A DNA stretch of 64,000 bases, taken from positions 3,410,001 through 3,474,000 of the forward strand of contig CAWJOU010000005.1 of NCBI GenBank assembly GCA_963844575.1, read 5' to 3'. Within the stretch, counting starts at the first letter, position 1; the number at the start of each line of letters is the position of its first letter. Shown here in pieces: positions 9,746-18,012 of the stretch. The notes under the pieces were generated by a model. That model had not been told where the DNA came from, did not search any database, and saw nothing but the letters and a program-made list of their open reading frames with translations. Position numbers and translations under genes: made by a program. Origin of the DNA: DASZUK01 sp963844575. Its GTDB lineage: Bacteria > Actinomycetota > Acidimicrobiia > Acidimicrobiales > RAAP-2.

Positions 9746-11335
9746 TCAGCCGCCCGGCTGGTAGACGCCGAACTCGCCCCGCAGGACGTCGGAGACCTCG
9801 CCGAGCGTCGCCATCCGCCGCAGCGCCTCCTTCATCGGCACCAGCAGGTTCTGACTGCCCCTGGCGGCCGCCGCGACGTCGTCGAGGGCCGCGTCGACCC
9901 CCGCCTGGTCCCGTTCCGCCCGCACCCGCCCCACGCGGGCGATCTGTGACCGCTGCAGCTCGATGTCGATCGGGAAGACGTCGGCCGCCTCGCGCTCGTC
10001 GTCGATGAACTTGTTGACGCCGATGACGACCTTCTCGCCGTCGTCGATCGCCTTCGCGTACGCGTACGCCGCGCCCTCGATCTCGTCTTGCATGAACCGC
10101 GCCTCGATCGCCGCCACCGCCCCGCCGAGCTCGTCGATCCGTGCGAGGTACGCCAGCGCGCCCTGCTCGACCTCGTCCGTCAACGTCTCGACGAAGTACG
10201 AGCCGGCCAGCGGGTCGACCGTATCGGCCACCCCGGACTCGTAACCGACGATCTGCTGCGTCCGCAGCGCGATCTTCGCCGCCCGCGTCGTCGGCAGGCC
10301 GAGCGCCTCGTCGAACCCGTTCGTGTGCAGGCTCTGCGTTCCGCCGAGCGCGGCCGACAATGCCTGGACCGTCACCCGGACGATGTTGTTCTCCGGCTGC
10401 TGTGCGGTCAGCGTCGACCCGCCGGTCTGCGTGTGGAACCGGAGCACCTTCGACCGGTCGTCCTTCGCGCCGAACCGCTCCGTCATGATCCGCGCCCACA
10501 TCCGCCGGGCCGCCCGGAACTTCGCGACCTCTTCGAACAGGTTGTTGTGCGCGTTGAAGAAGAACGACAGCCGTGGCGCGAACTCGTCGACGTCGAGCCC
10601 CGCCGCCATCGCCGCCTCGACGTACGCGATCCCGTCCGCCAGCGTGAACGCGACCTCTTGGACCGCCGTCGATCCGGCCTCGCGGATGTGGTAGCCGGAG
10701 ATCGAGATCGTGTTCCAGCTCGGCAGGTGCTCCCGGCAGTACGCAAACGTGTCGACGATCAAACGCATCGACGGCCTCGGCGGGTAGATGTACGTCCCTC
10801 GAGCGACGTACTCCTTCAAGATGTCGTTCTGGATCGTCCCCTTGATCTTCTCCCCCGGGACGCCCTGCTCTTCGGCGACGAGTTGGTAGAACAGCAGCAG
10901 GATCGCCGCGGTCGAGTTGATCGTCATCGACGTCGTCACCGTGTCGAGCGGCAGGCCCGCCAGCAGCAGCCGCATGTCCGCCAGCGAGTCGATCGCCACG
11001 CCGACCTTGCCGACCTCGCCCTCCGCCCGTGCGTGGTCCGAGTCGTAGCCCATCTGCGTCGGCAGGTCGAACGCACACGACAGCCCCGTCTGCCCGGCAC
11101 CGAGCAGGAACTTGAACCGCTCGTTCGTCGACTCCGCGGTGCCGAACCCCGCGTACTGGCGCATCGTCCACAGCCGCCGCCGGTACATCTCCGCGTGCAC
11201 GCCCCGCGTGTACGGGTACGCCCCCGGGCTCCCCAGCTTGGCGTCCACGTCCCAACCGTCGAGATCAGCCGCGGTGTACACCGGCCGGATCTCGATGCCC
11301 GAGTCCGTCTGTCGCTCGTTCTCGTTCGCTGCCAT
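9746..11335 (-). CDS. Methylmalonyl-CoA mutase family, large (catalytic) subunit
   Basis: 529-residue TIM-barrel subunit of an AdoCbl-dependent acyl-CoA mutase (isomerises methylmalonyl-, ethylmalonyl- or isobutyryl-CoA). Visible: YPYTRGVHAEMYRRRLWTMR (substrate channel, with the Tyr region), CAFDLPTQMGYDSD, TSMTINSTAAILL, SGYHIREAG, FNAHNNLFEEVAKFRAARR (catalytic His region) and FHTQTGGSTLTAQQPENN. It lacks the C-terminal B12-binding domain, so a separate small subunit with the DxHxxG motif must be encoded elsewhere. The ATG at 11335 lies 2 nt downstream of the inferred 3' end of a group II intron, and no Shine-Dalgarno sequence is present in the unspliced order. Exact substrate not resolved. 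Confidence 0.92.
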   Translation of the reverse strand: MAANENERQTDSGIEIRPVYTAADLDGWDVDAKLGSPGAYPYTRGVHAEMYRRRLWTMRQYAGFGTAESTNERFKFLLGAGQTGLSCAFDLPTQMGYDSDHARAEGEVGKVGVAIDSLADMRLLLAGLPLDTVTTSMTINSTAAILLLFYQLVAEEQGVPGEKIKGTIQNDILKEYVARGTYIYPPRPSMRLIVDTFAYCREHLPSWNTISISGYHIREAGSTAVQEVAFTLADGIAYVEAAMAAGLDVDEFAPRLSFFFNAHNNLFEEVAKFRAARRMWARIMTERFGAKDDRSKVLRFHTQTGGSTLTAQQPENNIVRVTVQALSAALGGTQSLHTNGFDEALGLPTTRAAKIALRTQQIVGYESGVADTVDPLAGSYFVETLTDEVEQGALAYLARIDELGGAVAAIEARFMQDEIEGAAYAYAKAIDDGEKVVIGVNKFIDDEREAADVFPIDIELQRSQIARVGRVRAERDQAGVDAALDDVAAAARGSQNLLVPMKEALRRMATLGEVSDVLRGEFGVYQPGG

Positions 11336-11337
11336 TG

Positions 11338-13308
11338 GTAGTCAGGGGCGCGGTGCCGACAAGCGGCCCGGTTCCCCATCCCCCTTTCAATCCGTGCGTG
11401 CGGTTTTCCCGCACACGGCTTACCGACGGTCTTCTGGACATGGTTACGCTGCCTTCGGGTAGCGGATAGTGCCCATGAGCTGGTGCAGGCCCTGGTCGTG
11501 GAACCAGGTGCGGGTCCAGCGTGTCGGCCTGGCCCGCACGCAGGTTGCGGCCACGCTTCTTGATGAGCAAGCGATGCAGCCGCCACGCCACGTAGCGGTC
11601 CATCGCGACGAACTTGTCGGCCGCATTCCCGGTGCGGAAGTAGTTGCCCCATCCCCGAAGGAACAGGTTGAGCCGTGCGATGACGTCCTCCAACTGCTGT
11701 CCGACCTGGCTTCGACCGGTGATGGCCTTGATCCTGGCTCGGGCACGCTTCATGGACCGCACCGACGGCCAGCGGTGGAGGTAGTAGCGGATGATCCGCT
11801 TCTGCTCCCAGAGCTTGCCGGACATGCGGGCACGAAAGTGGCAGCCGAGGAAGTCGAAGCCCTCCTTGCCTTCCCGGAGGTCGACCACTCGGGTCTTGTC
11901 CGGATGAAGGCTGCAGACCGAGGTCACCGAGGATGGCGGTCGCCCGCCGCTGGGCTTCTTCGGCTTGTTCCCGAGACGAGCACAGCACCACGAAGTCGTC
12001 CGCATAGCGGACGACTTCTCCGGCGCCATGCTCGGCCCAGGCCCGGTCGAAGGCGTGCAGGTAGATGTTGGCCAGGAGCGGTGAGATCACCCCGCCCTGG
12101 GGCGTGCCCGTGACCGTCTCGGTCACGACCCCGTCGTCCAACACCCCTGCATGCAGCCACTGCCGCAGGAGCTTGAGCACCCGTCGGTCCGAGACCCGCT
12201 CGCCGACCAGTGACGAGCAAGCCTCTCGTGGTCGATCTCGCCGAAGAAGTTCTCGATGTCGGCCTCGAAGACGAACTGGTTGCCTTCGATGAACGCCGAC
12301 CCGGATGCGCTTCCATGGCGTCGGTGGCCGAGCGCTTGGGCCGGAACCCGAAACGAGCAGGGCAGGAAGTCGGCCTCGAAGATGGGTTCGAGGACGATCT
12401 TCGCCGCCTGCTGGCACACCCGGTCCTTGACCGTCGGGATGCCCAACGGTCGCTTCGTGCCCGTCGGGCTTTGGAATCTCCACCCGGCGCACTGGCGCCG
12501 GGTGGTAGATGCCTGCACGGAGGTCGGCTCTGGAGCTCATCGAGCATCCGCTCGACCCCGTAGCGTCCTCCACCGCAGCGATGGTCAGCTGCATCGACCC
12601 CCGCCGCCCCACGATTGGCTCGGACCCGCTCCCACGCCTCCCACAGGATGTCACTCCTGTAGATGCGGTCATACAGGGCGTGGAAACGCCGACCCGCAGA
12701 CTGCTTGGCCGCAGCCCATAGCCGGTTCTGGAGGCGTCGCACTTTGTCGGGGGCCAGATGGCTGCCCTCGGGGTAGTTGGACCGGGCGGTCCCGGCCATG
12801 CCCTCACGCTTTCCTCCGTTCCCGGCGTGACCGAAGTCGGGGCCCTTCCCTCCTGCCGGGTTCCTCCCGGCGATCGGCAGTACTACGACCCCGTCGGACT
12901 CCCGCTGCGCTCCGCTCGATTTCACCATTGGCTTATACGAGCGGTCTTTGCTGACAAGGCTGCGCAAGACGGGTCTCTCCTGTTCCGAACCACACCGTGC
13001 GTACGTGCCGCTCCCCGTACCCCGGAGGGACTCGACCAAGGGCATGTCCGGAACGCCAGTCGGTCGAATGCTGCCTTCGCCGTGACATGAGCGGCTCGGC
13101 TCCCCCGTTGTAACTGTGACGAGGCTGCAGGACTCGTGCCTGGTGGCACTACGGCCCGCACGCTTGCTCCCTCCGAAGAGGCTTTTGACACCCCGCTCAG
13201 CCCGCCGCCTCTCGACGACGGACCGGGGCCTGCTACCGGGCTCTCCGGCGATTACCCGGACGGGACTTGCACCCGCTGGTCTGGTCCAGCTTTCAGGACG
13301 CAACACAC
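11338..13308 (-). mobile_element. Group II intron (degenerate maturase), inserted at the mutase start codon
   Basis: On the minus strand the element starts with GTGTG (13308-13304, matching the GUGYG 5' consensus) and ends with GACTAC about 2 nt before the mutase ATG. Near the 3' end, 11389-11421 folds as a domain V hairpin: AAGCCGTGTGCGG, a GAAAA-like turn, CCGCACGCACGGATT. It is followed by a GC-rich domain VI-like stem (11343-11385) with a candidate branch A close to the end. Total about 1.97 kb with an internal reverse transcriptase relic. Both boundaries are inferred from consensus and may be off by a few bases. A convincing EBS1 partner for the 5' exon was not found by eye. Confidence 0.8.
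11444..12799 (-). pseudogene. ltrA: Group II intron reverse transcriptase/maturase (LtrA), multiply frameshifted
   Basis: Fragments in all three minus frames add up to one maturase. N-terminus from ATG 12799 (KVRRLQNRLWAAAKQS; RANRGAAGVD), then RAGIYHPAPVRRVEIPKP in a second frame, RPLGIPTVKDRVCQQAAKIV and FEADIENFFGEIDHERL in a third, then GTPQGGVISPLLANIYLH and the catalytic RYADDFVVLC. The thumb/maturase region has FDFLGCHFRARM, LNLFLRGWGNYFRTGNAADK and LIKKRGRNLRAG, and the natural end is LMGTIRYPKAA at 11444. At least six frame changes are needed, so it cannot make a functional maturase. The catalytic YADD itself is intact, suggesting fairly recent decay. Confidence 0.9.
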
Positions 13309-13409
13309 GATCCCCAGGTTACGAGAGCCTGGGACCGGCCGCCGACGGCCCGGAGCACCGACGTCGATGACCACGAGAACCGGGATCGGCGAGTGGCAGC
13401 ATGGGTCGC

Positions 13410-13850
13410 ATGGCCACCACGTTCTCCCACTTCGGGATCTGTGTCTCCGACCTCGACCGGTCGCTGCGGTTCTACTGCGACGGCCTCGGCTTCACCCAGG
13501 CCGAGCAGCACCAGATCGGCCCCGACTTCGCCGCCTTGATGGAGCTCGACGACGTCGCGCTGACCTCTCAGTTCATCCGTAAGGGCGACACGACCATCGA
13601 ACTACTGGCCTTCGCCGTGCCGAGCCCCGAAGGTGACCCCGTCCGCCGGGCCATCAACCGCCTCGGCCTCACCCATCTCAGCTTCCGCGTCGACGACCTG
13701 CCCGGGACCGCCGAGCGGCTGCGGGACCTCGGCGGTCTGGTCGTCGAGTCGACCCGCACGACCTTCGACTTCGGCGAGACCGCCCTCGACTTCGTCTACT
13801 GCACCGATCCCGACGGCGTCCGGATCGAGCTCATGGACCTCGGCGGCTGA
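13410..13850 (+). CDS. VOC/glyoxalase-fold protein
   Basis: 146 residues with two beta-alpha-beta-beta-beta modules: TFSHFGICVSDLDRSLRFYC at the start and LTHLSFRVDDLPGTAERLRD at the midpoint, ending YCTDPDGVRIELMDL. His near residue 6, Glu in the first module, His in LTHLSF and the final Glu are in positions used for metal binding in VOC enzymes. Role unknown (lactoylglutathione lyase- or dioxygenase-like). ATG 13410 preferred; 13401 also possible. Divergent from the intron-bearing mutase leader, about 100 bp apart. Confidence 0.82.
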   Translation: MATTFSHFGICVSDLDRSLRFYCDGLGFTQAEQHQIGPDFAALMELDDVALTSQFIRKGDTTIELLAFAVPSPEGDPVRRAINRLGLTHLSFRVDDLPGTAERLRDLGGLVVESTRTTFDFGETALDFVYCTDPDGVRIELMDLGG

Positions 13851-13862
13851 CGAAATGGAGTG

Positions 13863-13877
13863 GGGTCCTTCGGACCC
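13863..13877 (+). terminator. Short hairpin after the VOC gene
   Basis: GGGTCC, TTC loop, GGACCC, 13 bp after the VOC stop. No T-run follows, so it would be an atypical terminator, or the left-end hairpin of the IS110 relic just downstream. Confidence 0.4.
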
Positions 13878-14093
13878 TGGAACGATGCAGCAAGGCCTGC
13901 GCCCACCAGTCTGACCCTTCGGCTGACGACCGACGTGTCCTTCAAGAGATTTGTCGGCTGGTGGGTACGCAGGTCCTGCTGTTCCACGGGCTGTCGGGCG
14001 GAGTGACCTCAGGAGCCTGCGCAAGGCGCCCATCACTGTCTTGTCCGTCGTCTGCCAGCTCGTGGCGTCCATCGACACGAGCGAAGGACGACG

Positions 14094-15135
14094 ATGACCA
14101 CGTCGAGACCGACGCGCCTGGCGCAGATCGAGAAGTGACCGGCGGGGTGGACACCCACGCCGACGTCCATGTGGCGCCGCCACGACAGGTCGGCCGGGAG
14201 CTCGGTGGTCGAGCTCCGACCACGCCGGCCGGCTACGGGGACCTGGCCAGCTGGTGGCGAGCTCGGCCCGTCGGCTGATCGGCGTGGAGGGCACCGGTGT
14301 CTACGGTGCCGGGCTGCGGTCGCTCCCACCGGTGGCCTCAGGGTGGTCGAAGTGGACCGTCCCGACCGCAGTCCCGCCGCCAGCAGGGAAAGTTCGACCC
14401 GACGACGCCTACGGGCCGCCCGGGCCGCCCGTCAGGCCGGGCCGACGGGACCCCCAAGACCAGAGACGGAGCGGTCGAGATGATCCGCCGTTGCGCGTGC
14501 CGCCACAGTGCGGTGAAGGCCCGGCGGTGGCCGTCACCAGCTGAAGGCCCTCATCAAGACCGCCCCCGAACCCTTGCGCACGAACTGCGAGACCTCGACG
14601 GTGCCGAGCTGCTCGGCCGCTGCCGGGGCTGCGGGCGCCCGGGGAGCGGCCCGGTCCCGTCGCCCTCGCCAAGCGCCACCACGGCCGGGGACCCGTCGGA
14701 CCCGACGGCAGCCTGTAAGCGGGCGCTGTCGAGCTTGGCCCGCCGGACGCCGATCTGCGAACGAGATCGCCGGCCTCGACGACGACCTCGAGCCACTGGT
14801 CGCTGGCACCGCCCCGACGTTGCTGGCCCTCTACGGCGTCGGTCCGACTCGCCGGCCAGCTGCTCGCCACCGCCGGCGACAACCCGAACGTCGCGCAGCG
14901 AGTCGGCGTCGCCCACCTCGCGGCGTCGCCCGATCCGGCTCTCAGGCAGGACCAACCGTCACGTCTCAATCGCGGTGGGACCGTATGCAACCACGCTCTG
15001 GCGGATCGCCATGACCGGCTCCGCTACGACCCGGCCACATCGTACGGGAACGACGGGCAAGGAACAGAAGACAACAAGGAGATCATGCGCTGTCCAAGCG
15101 CTAATCGCCGGGAGGTCTACGAGCTTGGCGATTAG
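14094..15135 (+). pseudogene. IS110-family transposase relic
   Basis: Pieces of an IS110 (DEDD RuvC-like) transposase in shifting frames on the plus strand: GVDTHADVHV with the first Asp, TTPAGYGDLASWWR, GVEGTGVYGAGL with the catalytic Glu, VVEVDRPDRS, then AGLDDDLEPLVAGTAP, LLALYGVGP, and a C-terminal stretch resembling the Ser-bearing transposase domain, ending EVYELGD-stop. Many indels and premature stops make it non-functional. About 240 bp upstream (13851-14093) probably belongs to its left end. It is not closely similar to the intact IS110 gene at 45.5 kb in its N-terminal motif (GIDLHRRR there). Confidence 0.8.
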
Positions 15136-15230
15136 CTTGGGGATGAATCGATAGGAGACCGCTCCGCCGAGCCGGTCGCCTGACGGCCGCCGCGACGTCC
15201 CGGCCGACCAGCGCCAAGCCGCTCGACCGT

Positions 15231-15686
15231 CTAGCGGACGATCACCCGGAACGGCACGCCGTCCGCTTCCGCCGCCGCCCGGAGGTGCGGACCGACGTCG
15301 ACCTCGGCAACGGCGATCGTCGCCGACAGCACCTCGGCGGCCGCCAGCACCTCGACCATCGCCGAGCTCAGGTGGCGCCCCGCCGACCGGTGGCGTTCCT
15401 GGAGCTCCGCCATCGACCACACCAGCCGCTCCATCGGCACAACCGTCACCATCTCCAGCCGTTCGACGAGCTCTGACCGGAACCGTCCCACCTCCGCCGG
15501 CCCGAGCCCCTTGACCTCACCGACGAGCGCGCCGCCCCACCCCTGGCGGGCCAACGCGCCGACCAGACGGAACAGCCAGAGGTTCGTCGTCGCCATCTCG
15601 TCCTCGGCAACTTCCAGCGCCGCCGGTCGCTCGCCCGCGACGACGTCCCGCACGAGGTGGTCGTCGAGCAGCACGACGCCACTCAC
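15231..15686 (-). CDS. Hypothetical protein, second gene of a two-gene module (PIN-like, tentative)
   Basis: 151 residues. It begins MSGVVLLDDHLVRDVVAG, a hydrophobic strand followed by paired Asp as in PIN-domain nucleases, then alternating helices (LWLFRLVGALARQGWGG; SSAMVEVLAAAEVLSATIAV) and a final short strand VPFRVIVR. A full set of PIN acidic residues cannot be assigned with confidence. Its start overlaps the stop of the upstream gene by 4 bp (ATGA), so the two are translationally coupled. The arrangement and size suit a toxin gene, but that is an inference from context only. Confidence 0.55.
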   Translation of the reverse strand: MSGVVLLDDHLVRDVVAGERPAALEVAEDEMATTNLWLFRLVGALARQGWGGALVGEVKGLGPAEVGRFRSELVERLEMVTVVPMERLVWSMAELQERHRSAGRHLSSAMVEVLAAAEVLSATIAVAEVDVGPHLRAAAEADGVPFRVIVR

Positions 15687-16162
15687 GTCGTCGCCAGATC
15701 AGCGTCGTCGATCGACCGGACGTACTCGACCTGCCGCTCGCGCGGCAGGACGCGGCGCAGCAGCTCCGGCACCGACAACCCGTCCGTCCGGTCCACTTGC
15801 CCCCCCTCCGACGACCCCGGGCCGCCGGCGAGAACCGCGGCCAGGTCCCGATCGTGCTCCGCCGACGGGACGAGCACCGCGTCGATGAGGTCGCCGACCG
15901 CCGAACCGGCCCGGAAGACCCGGACCGAGTCGCCCGTCGTCGTCGCCGTGAGCCGCGGGTAGCACCGCAGGCCCTGGTCGCCGAGGGCCGCTTCGAGATC
16001 GGCCGCCAGGACCGCCTTCATCCTCGTGCTCGGCTCGCCCGACGCCCGGCGCAGCCGCTCCGTCAACTCCATCCGGCTCACGCTCGTGAACGCGTGGTCG
16101 CCGCGGTCGAGGTCCCGGCGGACCGACCGGGCGACCGTGATGACGTGGCCGTACGTCGGCAC
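15683..16162 (-). CDS. Hypothetical protein, first gene of a two-gene module
   Basis: 159 residues, GTG start at 16162 behind a strong AAAGGAG ribosome-binding site 7 nt upstream, which decides the start. N-terminus MPTYGHVITVARSVRRDLDR is basic; then SVSRMELTERLRRASGEPS and KAVLAADLEAALGDQGLRCY, an alpha/beta pattern; the C-terminal half is acidic and Gly/Ser-rich with a last helix LPERERQ-like region. I do not recognise the family. It is coupled to the next gene by a 4-bp overlap and preceded by an exceptional AT-rich promoter. Candidate antitoxin or regulatory partner. Confidence 0.55.
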   Translation of the reverse strand: MPTYGHVITVARSVRRDLDRGDHAFTSVSRMELTERLRRASGEPSTRMKAVLAADLEAALGDQGLRCYPRLTATTTGDSVRVFRAGSAVGDLIDAVLVPSAEHDRDLAAVLAGGPGSSEGGQVDRTDGLSVPELLRRVLPRERQVEYVRSIDDADLATT

Positions 16163-16166
16163 CGTG

Positions 16167-16202
16167 CTCCTTTAATAAAGAAATAACTAAATAAAAAATA
16201 CT
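16167..16202 (-). promoter_or_regulatory. AT-rich promoter region and RBS of the two-gene module
   Basis: About 30 nearly pure A/T bases (16173-16201) in an otherwise very GC-rich window, directly upstream of the AAAGGAG RBS. On the minus strand it contains several TATTTA/TTTATT hexamers usable as a -10 element. It could also be an UP-like element or a target for a repressor. Confidence 0.6.
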
Positions 16203-16239
16203 TCCTGGGGATCGGTGGTGTCAAGACCAGGCAGAACGC

Positions 16240-16902
16240 TCAACCCCCGCCGTGGAACCGGTAGCCGATCGGGCAGTTCCCTATCCCGCTCGCATCGGCC
16301 ACGAACGTCCACCACCGGCCGGTGAGATGCCGGTAGCACTCGTCCTCGAAGGTCGCCGCGCCGATGTCCGTGTAGCCGATCCCCCGGGCCGGGTCCGAGC
16401 CGGCGACCGTGAACGTGACGAAGTGGCCCTCGGAGGTGGCCACCGCGCACTCCCGGTACGGCGCGGCGAGCGGGCCGACGCGGCCCGTCGTCACGTCGAC
16501 GCACGGCCAGCGCGGTATGCCCCGAACCTTCGGCCCGTCCTCGACACGCTGCAGCGCCGCCTGCGCCTGCGCGGTCGCCCCGCCGCCCCAGGCCATCTGG
16601 GCCGGCAACGCCAGCGCCCACGTCCAGACGATCGCCAGACCCGTGAGCACCGCCATGACCGCGACGAACGTCAGCCCTCCCCGTGGCCGGACGACGTACG
16701 CGACCGTGGCACCGATCACCGTCACCGCCACGCCGATGCCGAGGACCACCGCCGCCGGTACGACAACCGATCCTCCGGGCTCCGGAACGACCCATCCCAC
16801 ATAGCCCAGGGCCACGCCGATCACGACCGCGGCCGCGACCGCCGCCGCCCGCCGCCGCGCTGGGCCGGCGTCGCCGCGACCCCCTGTCGGGACACCGGTC
16901 AC
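16240..16902 (-). CDS. Hypothetical membrane protein, 3 TM + extracytoplasmic domain
   Basis: 220 residues. Three hydrophobic segments (about residues 19-38, 46-68 and 75-98) are followed by a soluble C-terminal half containing four Cys (PCVDVTTG, ECAVATSEGH, ECYRHLTGRW, NCPIGYRF), which could form two disulfides outside the membrane. The mature domain is rich in Gly/Thr strands. No family recognised. It is convergent with nothing; the XRE gene starts 133 bp away on the other strand. Confidence 0.6.
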   Translation of the reverse strand: MTGVPTGGRGDAGPARRRAAAVAAAVVIGVALGYVGWVVPEPGGSVVVPAAVVLGIGVAVTVIGATVAYVVRPRGGLTFVAVMAVLTGLAIVWTWALALPAQMAWGGGATAQAQAALQRVEDGPKVRGIPRWPCVDVTTGRVGPLAAPYRECAVATSEGHFVTFTVAGSDPARGIGYTDIGAATFEDECYRHLTGRWWTFVADASGIGNCPIGYRFHGGG

Positions 16903-17008
16903 CGCGGCGAGCCTACGGGGTCTGCCGTCACCCGCCCCGCCCCGGGGCAGCTGGCGGTCGTGAACGAAACAACGGAATGGCGAGTGGCAGGCTCAGGGCG
17001 GCAAGGTG

Positions 17009-17026
17009 CATATCGATTACGATATG
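17009..17026. promoter_or_regulatory. Palindromic operator candidate upstream of the XRE gene
   Basis: CATATCG, ATTA spacer, CGATATG: a perfect 7-bp inverted repeat ending 8 nt before the XRE start codon. Position and symmetry fit autorepression by the HTH protein, as in many toxin-antitoxin operons. Confidence 0.7.
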
Positions 17027-17034
17027 ATTCCGGT

Positions 17035-17388
17035 ATGTACGGCGCCTTCCTTCGGCAGGTCCGCGAGTCTCGCGGTCTCAGCCAGGCCCAGCTCGGCCAG
17101 ATCGTCGGCCTCGAGCAGGCCAACATCTCGGCCTACGAGAACGACCGGCGCCTCCCGTCGATCGACATCGTGAACCGCATCCTGACGGGCTGCGGCTACC
17201 TCCTCGCCGCCGGCGACATCACGTGCCCGCTCCCCAAGGTCGGATGGTTCCCCGACGACGACCTGCCGCCGGCCGAACCCGACGATCCCCCCGAGAGCGG
17301 CGATCCCCTTCCTTACGACACGCCGATCGACGAGAGGATCAGGATGATCCGCATGGTCCTCAACACCGGTGCCGGAGCCCGCCGGTGA
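17035..17388 (+). CDS. XRE-family helix-turn-helix regulator (candidate antitoxin)
   Basis: 117 residues. Helix-turn-helix near the N-terminus: FLRQVRESRGLSQAQLGQIV, GLEQANISAYENDRRLPS (recognition helix), IDIVNRILTGCGYLL. A Pro/Asp-rich linker and a short C-terminal helix (DERIRMIRMVLN) follow and probably bind the partner. The start is fixed by the operator just upstream. Its stop overlaps the GTG of the nucleotidyltransferase gene (GTGA), giving a classic antitoxin-first, coupled pair. Confidence 0.8.
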   Translation: MYGAFLRQVRESRGLSQAQLGQIVGLEQANISAYENDRRLPSIDIVNRILTGCGYLLAAGDITCPLPKVGWFPDDDLPPAEPDDPPESGDPLPYDTPIDERIRMIRMVLNTGAGARR

Positions 17389-17960
17389 TCGAGGACGTCG
17401 TCTGGGAGCTCCACCGGCTGCTGGACGACCTCGGCGTCCGCCACGTATTCGGCGGCGCGCTGGCCCTCAACTACTACGCCACCCCTCGCGCCACGATCGA
17501 TGTCGACGTGAACGTCGCCGTCAACTTCTCTGAGGCCGACTCGCTCGTCCGGGAGCTCGAGAAACGGGGATTCCGGCCGTACCGAGACTCGGTGCAATGG
17601 CTGCCCGCGGCCGGCGTCCGCCTCGTCCGCGACGACGCGGCGGGAGGCCTCGCCGTCGTCGACCTCTTCTTCTCTTTCGACGACTTCCATCAGGTCGTCC
17701 TCGACAACGCCCGACCGCGGCCCATGCTGCTGTCGTCGGGCGACCGCGTCGACGTCCCGGTGATGAGCGCCGACGACCTCGTCGTGTTCAAGGCGTCGTT
17801 CAACCGTGACAAGGACTGGGTCGACGTCCGGGCGATGGTCGAGAGCGGCGTTCCCGTCGATGCCGACTATGTCGCCGGGCACCTCGTGGCCCTACGCGGG
17901 CCGACGATGTACCCCCGCGTCGCTCGCATCCGTCGACTGCTCGGCCCGAAGCCGATCTGA
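17385..17960 (+). CDS. AbiEii/MNT-type nucleotidyltransferase-fold protein (candidate toxin)
   Basis: 191 residues from GTG at 17385. Nucleotidyltransferase core: FGGALALNYYATPRATIDVD, with Gly-Gly and the DxD metal pair (DVDVNV), then a third acidic site in VVDLFFSFDDFH; a C-terminal region has SADDLVVFKASFNRDKDWVD, as in AbiEii/DUF1814-like proteins. Such enzymes transfer nucleotides to tRNA 3' ends or proteins in toxin systems. Here the partner is an XRE regulator rather than AbiEi. Activity is inferred from fold motifs only. Confidence 0.75.
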   Translation: MIEDVVWELHRLLDDLGVRHVFGGALALNYYATPRATIDVDVNVAVNFSEADSLVRELEKRGFRPYRDSVQWLPAAGVRLVRDDAAGGLAVVDLFFSFDDFHQVVLDNARPRPMLLSSGDRVDVPVMSADDLVVFKASFNRDKDWVDVRAMVESGVPVDADYVAGHLVALRGPTMYPRVARIRRLLGPKPI

Positions 17961-18012
17961 GTCCAACCCGGTGGCAGTAGCCGGTAGGCCATGACCGGTG
18001 GCTCCGGCCGGA

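Noticed and set aside
13313..13333. Terminator-like hairpin (CCCAGG/CCTGGG) as proof of a class C intron target
   Set aside because: The stem is short, lacks a T-run and is close to the 5' splice site by chance or design; not enough to assign the intron class.
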